Part shown: positions 58,812 to 64,000 of the stretch, piece by piece
How the letters are laid out: each line of letters begins with the position of its first letter
Position numbering within the stretch: the stretch's first letter is position 1
Translations under genes and position numbers: made by a program
Notes under the pieces: model-generated
What the model was told of the DNA's origin: nothing
Seen by the model: the letters and a program-made list of their open reading frames with translations, nothing else
The model's database searches: none
Assembly (NCBI RefSeq): GCF_010993735.1
Contig: NZ_WQNI01000002.1
Span: 310,001 to 374,000 of the forward strand
From: Chelativorans alearensis
GTDB taxonomy: Bacteria > Pseudomonadota > Alphaproteobacteria > Rhizobiales > Rhizobiaceae
DNA length: 64,000 bases
Direction: 5' to 3'

Positions 58812-60296
58812 ATGGCGGATTTTGCTGCGGTTTTGCGCAAGACGATCGGTGCGCTGAAAGATAATACCCCCGCAACGCGGGCGAAAGTCTACGACAAGGC
58901 ACGCGCCACCATCGACGCAAAGCTGGCCGCGGTCTCGCCGCCGCCTTCGCCACAGCTTGTCGAACGCCAGAAGAAGCTGCTGGAAGACGCCATCAGCACT
59001 GTCGAGGCTGAGTACGCGGAGCCTGCCGCGCCGCCGGAAGACGATCTTGACAGCGTCATGGCGGAGCTGAGCACCCCGTTCGGGCTGCGCCCTTACCCCG
59101 ATGCCGACGAGGCGGAAGCCGAGCCGACCGCAGAGACAGCAGTGCAAGGCTCTGACGAGACAGCCGTAACGGACGCCGGCGACCTCGCAGAGCCACTAGA
59201 GGCGGACGATGAGGCGCATCACCAAACGTCCGAATGGCCGGGGATCGGTGCATCGGATGTGCCCGTGGAAGGGCCGGAATCCGGCGAGGATGACGATATA
59301 AACCTTCCCGGCGATCAGCCTGACCGCCGACGTCGCGGCGCGGGCGGATGGGTCGCGCTGCTTCTCATCGTGGTTTTGCTCGGCGCGGCAGCAGCCGGCG
59401 CATGGCTTTATCGCGACGACGTGGCACAACTCGCCGGATTCCAGAGCTTCGACCAGATGATGGCGCGGGACACCGCCACCACACCGCCCGAGGAGGTGGA
59501 AGAGGAGCCGGACGAAACCACGCAGGCGGGCAATCAAGAAGAGAGTTCGGCACCGGCGGGCGCCGAGCAGCCGCCCAAGTTCACCCAGCGCCTGACGCCG
59601 GACGGTCGGGAAGTCGACCCGGGCCCCGCCGAAGGCCAGCCGGGTGTGGGGGAGGGCACCTCCGTTGCGGAGGCCACGCAAAGCGGTACCGCGCCGGGCG
59701 AAGGCGGCGGCAGCGGCGAGCCGGAAGGTGAAGCCTCCCTCCCCGTGGGGCAGAGGGCGATCTTCTACGAGGAGCGCACGAACGCGTCGCAAGGCTCTGC
59801 CGACAGCGGCGCGGTGGTATGGTCGATCGTCGAGGAGTCGCCCGGCAACAATCTCCCGCCGGAGCCGGCCATCCGTGGCGAGGCGACCGTCCCGGACAAG
59901 GGACTGCAGCTCAAGATGACCATCCGGCGCAACGTCGATCAGTCCTTGCCGGCAAGCCACATCATGGAGCTCATCTTCCTGACGCCCGACGACTTTCAAG
60001 GCGGCGGCATCGACAATGTGCTGCGGGTGGCCATGAAGCGGTCGGAGCAGGATACGGGCAGCCCGCTTCTCGGCATTCCGGCGAGGATCGCCCCGGGCTT
60101 CTTCCTCGTGGCGCTGAGCGACAACAGGGCGGATGTCGAGACCAACACGCTGCTCATGCGGCGGCAGAGCTGGATCGACATTCCGATCGTCTATACGTCC
60201 GGCCGCCGCGCCCTCATCACGTTGGAAAAGGGCGTGCCCGGCGACCGGATATTCAGTGAGGCACTGGAAGCCTGGCAAAGGGCGTCGAGCGGGTAA
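58812..60296 (+). CDS. Uncharacterised single-pass membrane protein between purA and rpoH
   Basis: A 494 aa protein I do not recognise by function. An N-terminal helical segment (1-70) is followed by an acidic linker, a basic stop (PDRRRRGAGG) with a transmembrane helix at about 178-200 (WVALLLIVVLLGAAAAGAWLY), then a low-complexity Gly/Pro/Glu stretch and a conserved-looking C-terminal domain (about 315-490; AIFYEERTNASQGSADSGAVVW, SHIMELIFLTPDDFQGGGIDNV, RRQSWIDIPIVYTSGRRALITLEKG) that would be periplasmic. A single gene, possibly with its own promoter in the 150 bp before it. Convergent with rpoH. Confidence 0.8.
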   Translation: MADFAAVLRKTIGALKDNTPATRAKVYDKARATIDAKLAAVSPPPSPQLVERQKKLLEDAISTVEAEYAEPAAPPEDDLDSVMAELSTPFGLRPYPDADEAEAEPTAETAVQGSDETAVTDAGDLAEPLEADDEAHHQTSEWPGIGASDVPVEGPESGEDDDINLPGDQPDRRRRGAGGWVALLLIVVLLGAAAAGAWLYRDDVAQLAGFQSFDQMMARDTATTPPEEVEEEPDETTQAGNQEESSAPAGAEQPPKFTQRLTPDGREVDPGPAEGQPGVGEGTSVAEATQSGTAPGEGGGSGEPEGEASLPVGQRAIFYEERTNASQGSADSGAVVWSIVEESPGNNLPPEPAIRGEATVPDKGLQLKMTIRRNVDQSLPASHIMELIFLTPDDFQGGGIDNVLRVAMKRSEQDTGSPLLGIPARIAPGFFLVALSDNRADVETNTLLMRRQSWIDIPIVYTSGRRALITLEKGVPGDRIFSEALEAWQRASSG

Positions 60297-60331
60297 GGAT
60301 CCGCCTTTCCCCTCTGCCTTGCGGGAGAGAA

Positions 60332-61246
60332 TCAGACGGCGGCGCCTTCGCCCTGAGCGGTGCGCGGGGGCTGCGCCTGTTTCCTTGCCGAAGCCTTCAC
60401 CGCTTCCTGGACCTTCTCGAATGCGCGAACCTCGATCTGGCGCACGCGCTCGCGGCTGATGTCGAACTCGCCGGAAAGCTCCTCCAGCGTCAGCGGTTCG
60501 TCGGACAGCCGGCGTGCCTCGAAGATTCGGCGCTCGCGGTCGTTCAGGATGCCCATCGCGTCGCCCAGCATGCGACGGCGGGATTCAAGCTCGTCCTGCT
60601 CGACCAGCATCTCTTCCTGGCTGTCGTGCTCGTCCACCAGCCAGTCCTGCCATTCGCCGGACTCGCCCTCGGTGGCGCGGATGGGCGCATTGAGCGAGGC
60701 ATCGCCGGAAAGGCGGCGGTTCATGGAAACCACTTCCTCCTCGCTCACGTTTAGCCGGGTGGCGATCTCGGACACCTGCTCGGGGTTGAGGTCGCCCTCG
60801 TCGAGCGCCTGGATCTTGCCCTTCACCTTGCGCAGGTTGAAGAACAGGCGCTTCTGGTTGGCCGTGGTGCCCATCTTCACGAGGCTCCACGAGCGCAGGA
60901 TGTATTCCTGGATCGAGGCCTTGATCCACCACATGGCGTACGTGGCCAGGCGGAAGCCGCGCTCCGGCTCAAACTTCTTCACGGCCTGCATCAGGCCGAC
61001 ATTGCCTTCGGAGATCACCTCGCCGATAGGCAGGCCGTAGCCACGGTAGCCCATGGCAATCTTCGCCACGAGCCGCAAATGGCTGGTGACCAGCCTGTGC
61101 GCAGCGCTGGTATCGTCATGCTCGCGATAACGCTTCGCAAGCATGTACTCCTCCTCCGGCTGCAGCATGGGAAAGCGGCGGATTTCCTCGAGGTAACGGG
61201 TAAGACCACCCTCGCCCGAAACGATGCTTGGTAGTGTCTGGGCCAT
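60332..61246 (-). CDS. rpoH: RNA polymerase sigma-32 factor RpoH
   Basis: Heat-shock sigma factor of 304 aa. Region 2 (LVTSHLRLVAKIAMGYRGYGLPIGEVISEGNVGLMQAVKKFEPERGFRLATYAMWWIKA) is classic. The RpoH box follows as NQKRLFFNLRKVK, distinguishing it from RpoD-type factors. Region 4.2 (LTLEELSGEFDISRERVRQIEVRAFEKV) closes it. It directs CTTG-N17/18-CYTATNTNNG promoters, one of which precedes ftsH here. Alphaproteobacteria often have two rpoH copies; only one is in view. Confidence 0.97.
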   Translation of the reverse strand: MAQTLPSIVSGEGGLTRYLEEIRRFPMLQPEEEYMLAKRYREHDDTSAAHRLVTSHLRLVAKIAMGYRGYGLPIGEVISEGNVGLMQAVKKFEPERGFRLATYAMWWIKASIQEYILRSWSLVKMGTTANQKRLFFNLRKVKGKIQALDEGDLNPEQVSEIATRLNVSEEEVVSMNRRLSGDASLNAPIRATEGESGEWQDWLVDEHDSQEEMLVEQDELESRRRMLGDAMGILNDRERRIFEARRLSDEPLTLEELSGEFDISRERVRQIEVRAFEKVQEAVKASARKQAQPPRTAQGEGAAV

Positions 61247-61422
61247 TTATAGCACCCTCCTCATCTTCAACGTCCCCTAACCGAGGCGGACGGAAAGCAC
61301 GGCCGCATCAGCGCGCACCGCGCCATATGGTATATAGGAACAAATTCCGAAAGGCAAAAGCGTCCGGTAACAGTCAACAAACCGTGACCGACCGTGAACA
61401 GCGATACTACGCCTGCTTCCGG

Positions 61423-62448
61423 CTATAAACGAGCGAAACGTGTCATCAGTTCCACTATATCGGCCGGAATCGGCACCTCAAATCGCATTATAGCGCCAGT
61501 CTCAGGATGACGGAAGGCCAATAGGCGCGCGTGCAGCGCCTGGCGCGGAAATGTCGCAACCATGTCCGCCAGCGGTTGCGGCAGGCGCTTCGCCTTGGTG
61601 CGGAAGGCACGGCCATAGGCGGGGTCACCGATGAGCGGATGGCCGATATGCGCCATATGCACGCGGATCTGATGCGTGCGGCCGGTCTCCAACCGGCATT
61701 CCACGAGGGCGGCGATCTCGTCGTTCGGCTGGCCGTACCGCTCAAGCACGGTGTAATGGGTGACGGCGAGACGGGCGTCGGTGCGGCCCTCCGGCACCAC
61801 GGCGCGCAGGGTCCGGTCGCGGGTGGAGCGGCCGAGCGGGGCATCGACGGTGCCGGAAAGGCGCTTCGGCACCCCCCACACCAGCGCCACATAGGCGCGT
61901 TCCAGATCGCCGGTGCGGCCGTGGTCGGCAAAGGCTTCCGCCAGCGCCCGGTGGGCGCGGTCCGTCTTCGCCACCACCATGACGCCGCTCGTCTCGCGGT
62001 CCAGCCGGTGCACGATGCCGGGCCGGCGCACCCCACCGATGCCCGACAGCGTGTCGCCGCAATGGTGGATGAGCGCATTCACCAGCGTGCCGGTCCAGTT
62101 TCCCGGGCCGGGATGCACTACCAGGCCAGCAGGCTTGTCGATGACGATGAGCGCATCGTCCTCGTAGAGAACGGTAAGGGGAATGGCTTCGCCCTCGGGC
62201 TCCGGCGCCTCGGCTTCGGGCAACACGATCCGGTAGTGTTCGCCGGCGGAAACCTTGCGCTTCGGCTCCGTAACGGCGGCGCCCTCGAGCGTCACCGCCC
62301 CGGCGCGGATGAGCGCCTGCACGCGGCTGCGCGAGATATCCGGCGCAAGGGCGGCGGCAAGCCATTGGTCGAGCCGCTTGCCCGCCGCCGCTTCATCCGC
62401 CGCAAGCTCTTTCAATTCCGTGCCGGCTTCGCTATCAGGGTCGCTCAT
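61423..62448 (-). CDS. rluD: Pseudouridine synthase, RluA/RluD family
   Basis: 23S rRNA pseudouridine synthase of 341 aa. An N-terminal S4 domain (about 22-75, KRLDQWLAAALAPDISRSRVQALIRAGAVTLEG) is followed by the RluA catalytic core with Asp150 in GIVHRLDRETSG and the LETGRTHQIRVHMAHIGHPLIGD motif. RluD rather than RluC is favoured by its neighbour rpoH, a common Rhizobiales order. ATG 62448 (MSDPDSEAG) is preferred over 62475. Confidence 0.93.
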   Translation of the reverse strand: MSDPDSEAGTELKELAADEAAAGKRLDQWLAAALAPDISRSRVQALIRAGAVTLEGAAVTEPKRKVSAGEHYRIVLPEAEAPEPEGEAIPLTVLYEDDALIVIDKPAGLVVHPGPGNWTGTLVNALIHHCGDTLSGIGGVRRPGIVHRLDRETSGVMVVAKTDRAHRALAEAFADHGRTGDLERAYVALVWGVPKRLSGTVDAPLGRSTRDRTLRAVVPEGRTDARLAVTHYTVLERYGQPNDEIAALVECRLETGRTHQIRVHMAHIGHPLIGDPAYGRAFRTKAKRLPQPLADMVATFPRQALHARLLAFRHPETGAIMRFEVPIPADIVELMTRFARL

Positions 62449-62477
62449 TTTCCGACACATCCTGCGATTGGGCACCC

Positions 62478-62867
62478 ATGGCCGGACCGGCAGCGCCGCA
62501 CCATACCGACGAAGACAAGCCGCTGGACCCGGCGGCGGAGCGCGTGCGCCGCAAGCTCGTGCGTTTCATGGGCATCAATCTCGCCATCCTCTTTGTGGCG
62601 GTTATGGCGGTGGTGCTGGCCCTTGTCTACAGGTCCATGACGCCGCAGCGTGACGATGCGGCGCTTACGCAAGCGCCATTCTCCGCCGATGCGCTGTCGG
62701 GCGATATCCGCCTGCCGGCGGGATCGCGTATCGTTTCGCACGCGGCATCGGGCAGCCGGCTGACACTGCATCTCCAGCTTGCCGAGGGCGGCGAGGCGAT
62801 CGTCGTCTACGACATGGCTGAGGGGCGGACGATCGGCCGCTTCGAGATCGGCTACGAGACGCCATGA
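62478..62867 (+). CDS. Small single-pass membrane protein (DUF6476-like)
   Basis: A 129 aa protein: a charged cytoplasmic N-terminus (EDKPLDPAAERVRRKLVRFMG), one helix at about 33-52 (INLAILFVAVMAVVLALVY) and a small soluble C-terminal domain of beta character (IRLPAGSRIVSHAASGSRLTLHLQL..GGEAIVVYDMAEGR). No known function. It is divergent from rluD across 30 bp and overlaps the next gene by four bases. Confidence 0.78.
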   Translation: MAGPAAPHHTDEDKPLDPAAERVRRKLVRFMGINLAILFVAVMAVVLALVYRSMTPQRDDAALTQAPFSADALSGDIRLPAGSRIVSHAASGSRLTLHLQLAEGGEAIVVYDMAEGRTIGRFEIGYETP

Positions 62868-63277
62868 ACCCCGGAGCGAAGCGCCGCATCGCGCTGACGA
62901 CGCTTGTCGTGCGCGACTACGACGAGGCGATCGCCTGGTACCGCGAAAAGCTCGGCTTTGAGGTCGCCGAAGATACGCCGCTCGGGCAGAGCAAGCGCTG
63001 GGTGGTGATGGGGCCGCAGGGCGCTGACGGCACCTGCCTGCTCCTTGCCAAGGCGGACGGCCCGGCCCAGGAGACGGCCATCGGCGGGCAGACAGGCGGC
63101 AGGGTTTTCCTCTTTCTCCACACGGACGACTTCTGGCGCGACTACCGCGCCATGCAGGCGCACGGCGTTATCTTCCGCGAAGAGCCGCGCCAGGAAAACT
63201 ACGGCACCGTGGCAGTTTTCGCCGACCTTTACGGCAACCTTTGGGACCTTATCGAGCCAAGAGTTACGAATGTTTGA
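62864..63277 (+). CDS. VOC (glyoxalase/bleomycin-resistance) family protein
   Basis: A 137 aa vicinal-oxygen-chelate protein: TTLVVRDYDEAIAWYREKLGFEVAEDTPLG, FLFLHTDDFWRDYRAMQAHGV, and the closing AVFADLYGNLWDLIEP with the metal-ligand Glu. Enzyme or binding function cannot be specified. It is translationally coupled (ATGA) to the preceding membrane protein. tRNA-Glu follows 65 bp downstream. Confidence 0.88.
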   Translation: MNPGAKRRIALTTLVVRDYDEAIAWYREKLGFEVAEDTPLGQSKRWVVMGPQGADGTCLLLAKADGPAQETAIGGQTGGRVFLFLHTDDFWRDYRAMQAHGVIFREEPRQENYGTVAVFADLYGNLWDLIEPRVTNV

Positions 63278-63342
63278 GGCAGCGCCATCGCGCCTGTTGC
63301 ATTTGCCGGCAATCACGACTATATCGCGGCCTTCACCCGGAC

Positions 63343-63418
63343 GCTCCCATCGTCTAGCGGTCTAGGACGCCGCCCTCTCACGGCGGAAACAGGGGTTCGA
63401 TTCCCCTTGGGAGTGCCA
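63343..63418 (+). tRNA. tRNA-Glu (CTC anticodon)
   Basis: A complete cloverleaf of 76 nt with encoded CCA. The acceptor GCTCCCA pairs with TGGGAGT (one G-U). The anticodon arm CCGCC/GGCGG encloses CTCTCAC with anticodon CTC at 63377-63379 (Glu, GAG codons). The T arm contains GGTTCGATTCC. G73 is the discriminator. Confidence 0.97.
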
Positions 63419-63479
63419 ATGAAATCAATCACTTATTTGATTTTTGCCCTGGCGCATCGAATATCCGTCGAATAAACGC

Positions 63480-63495
63480 TCACGGATTTCCGTGA
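63480..63495. repeat. Perfect 16 bp palindrome after tRNA-Glu
   Basis: TCACGGA (63480-63486), TT, TCCGTGA (63489-63495). It is in AT-richer DNA than the rest of the window, between tRNA-Glu and the edge gene. Possible operator or integrase-related site; no further evidence. Confidence 0.5.
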
Positions 63496-63524
63496 ACGCA
63501 CATAGTTGTCCAACCGGAACCGCG

Positions 63525-64000
63525 TCATGGGCGCCCTAAGCGCTTTTGTTTCTTCCTGGTGACCCGGCGCCGCTTCGCCCTCAGCTTCGCCAGCACCATG
63601 TTGGCAGCTTTGCTCTCTGGCTCTGCTGGCTTTCGGGACGACCTGAAAATCGCATCGAGTTGTCCCGGACTGATCAGGATCGCTTTATTGACTTCGAAGA
63701 ACATCCCTTTGGCCAGAGCGCGTTTGCGAATATCTGCCGGCGAAATAGGGGCGCCAGCCTCGGCGAGCCGTTCCGACCAATATTCGGCCGGACGGGCTGC
63801 CGCCAAGACGTCTGGATACGGCAGCACTTGGGTTCGGTCGAGCAGCATCACCACCCGCTCAGTTGCGTCCTTCTCCTCAAACACCTCTTTCAAGTAGCGC
63901 AGACCGGCCTCGATCATTACCGTTGCGTCGACGAGAGCATAGGCCACGCCGATCTCGCGCTCGGTCTTGCGCAAGGCGAGGATGCCGCGGCGCACACTCA
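63525..64000 (-). CDS. Unrecognised protein, cut by the window edge
   Basis: A frame of at least 156 codons on the minus strand is open to the right edge, so the N-terminus is probably missing. The visible part is mixed helical with a strongly basic C-terminal tail (KLRAKRRRVTRKKQKRLGRP) that could contact nucleic acid. I do not recognise the family. GC is lower than neighbouring genes, and it lies just behind a tRNA gene, a frequent integration site, so horizontal acquisition is plausible but unproven. Confidence 0.6.
   Translation of the reverse strand, partial: SVRRGILALRKTEREIGVAYALVDATVMIEAGLRYLKEVFEEKDATERVVMLLDRTQVLPYPDVLAAARPAEYWSERLAEAGAPISPADIRKRALAKGMFFEVNKAILISPGQLDAIFRSSRKPAEPESKAANMVLAKLRAKRRRVTRKKQKRLGRP

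Noticed and set aside
61247-61422. EcfG-type (GGAAC) general stress promoter near rpoH
   Set aside because: GGAAC occurs on the plus strand, opposite to rpoH, and the spacing to a CGTT-like element does not fit.

Overview
This 64 kb chromosomal window comes from a high-GC alphaproteobacterium, most likely a Rhizobiales (Hyphomicrobiales) member near Phyllobacteriaceae (Mesorhizobium, Nitratireductor or Chelativorans-like). That placement is inferred from gene order and protein character, not from a database search. The supporting gene orders are dapF-mtaB-ftsY-ispZ, tsaD-gpsA-yciI-EVE-methyltransferase divergent from hemC-hemD-Mic60-hemY, 6S RNA followed by 5-formyl-THF cyclo-ligase, ruvCAB-ybgC-tolQRAB-pal-cpoB-tilS-ftsH-glmM, serC-serA next to purA, and rpoH beside rluD. 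Almost everything is housekeeping, and there is no prophage, IS element or CRISPR array.

Layout: 0-8.7 kb holds lysine/peptidoglycan precursor, tRNA modification and SRP receptor genes, then an anion transporter, a small regulator and a YciI/EVE/methyltransferase set. 8.8-16.4 kb holds gpsA and tsaD divergent from the heme genes hemC and hemD, the bacterial mitofilin Mic60 and HemY. 16.4-23.3 kb holds a glutamine amidotransferase, a DHFR-like protein, a 0.7 kb gene-free stretch, 6S RNA with its 5-FCL partner, YmdB phosphodiesterase, TerC, an MBL hydrolase, YebC, an Rdx protein and L31. 23.5-36.1 kb holds an MsbA-like exporter, an FAD dehydrogenase, a MotA/MotB-like ion-channel pair, an epimerase, IMPase, EF-P, a Sel1 protein, a ThiE-like protein, TauE and an acyl-CoA synthetase. 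36.1-37.0 kb has two CtrA-type sites, a strong sRNA candidate and an RcdA-like gene. 37-51 kb is the ruv, tol-pal, tilS, ftsH, glmM block, with a VapBC toxin-antitoxin pair embedded between ruvA and ruvB. 51-64 kb holds two outer-membrane beta-barrel genes, serC/serA, a DMT transporter, purA, an uncharacterised membrane protein, rpoH, rluD, a VOC protein, tRNA-Glu and the edge of an unrecognised gene.

The most interesting signals lie between or inside these ordinary genes. (1) vapBC sits inside ruvCAB, with the toxin stop codon overlapping the ruvB start. (2) Four perfect TTAA-N7-TTAA CtrA boxes mark an sRNA candidate, an rcdA-like gene and two outer-membrane protein genes. (3) The sRNA candidate has a CCTCCC anti-Shine-Dalgarno loop. 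(4) A small palindromic element has three copies with compensating stem changes; one is translated in frame inside FtsY and one supplies the C-terminus and stop codon of an epimerase. (5) Tandem repeats lie in ftsY (14 x 6 bp) and at the gpsA 3' end (7 bp repeats in inverted arms). (6) ftsH has a textbook alphaproteobacterial heat-shock promoter.
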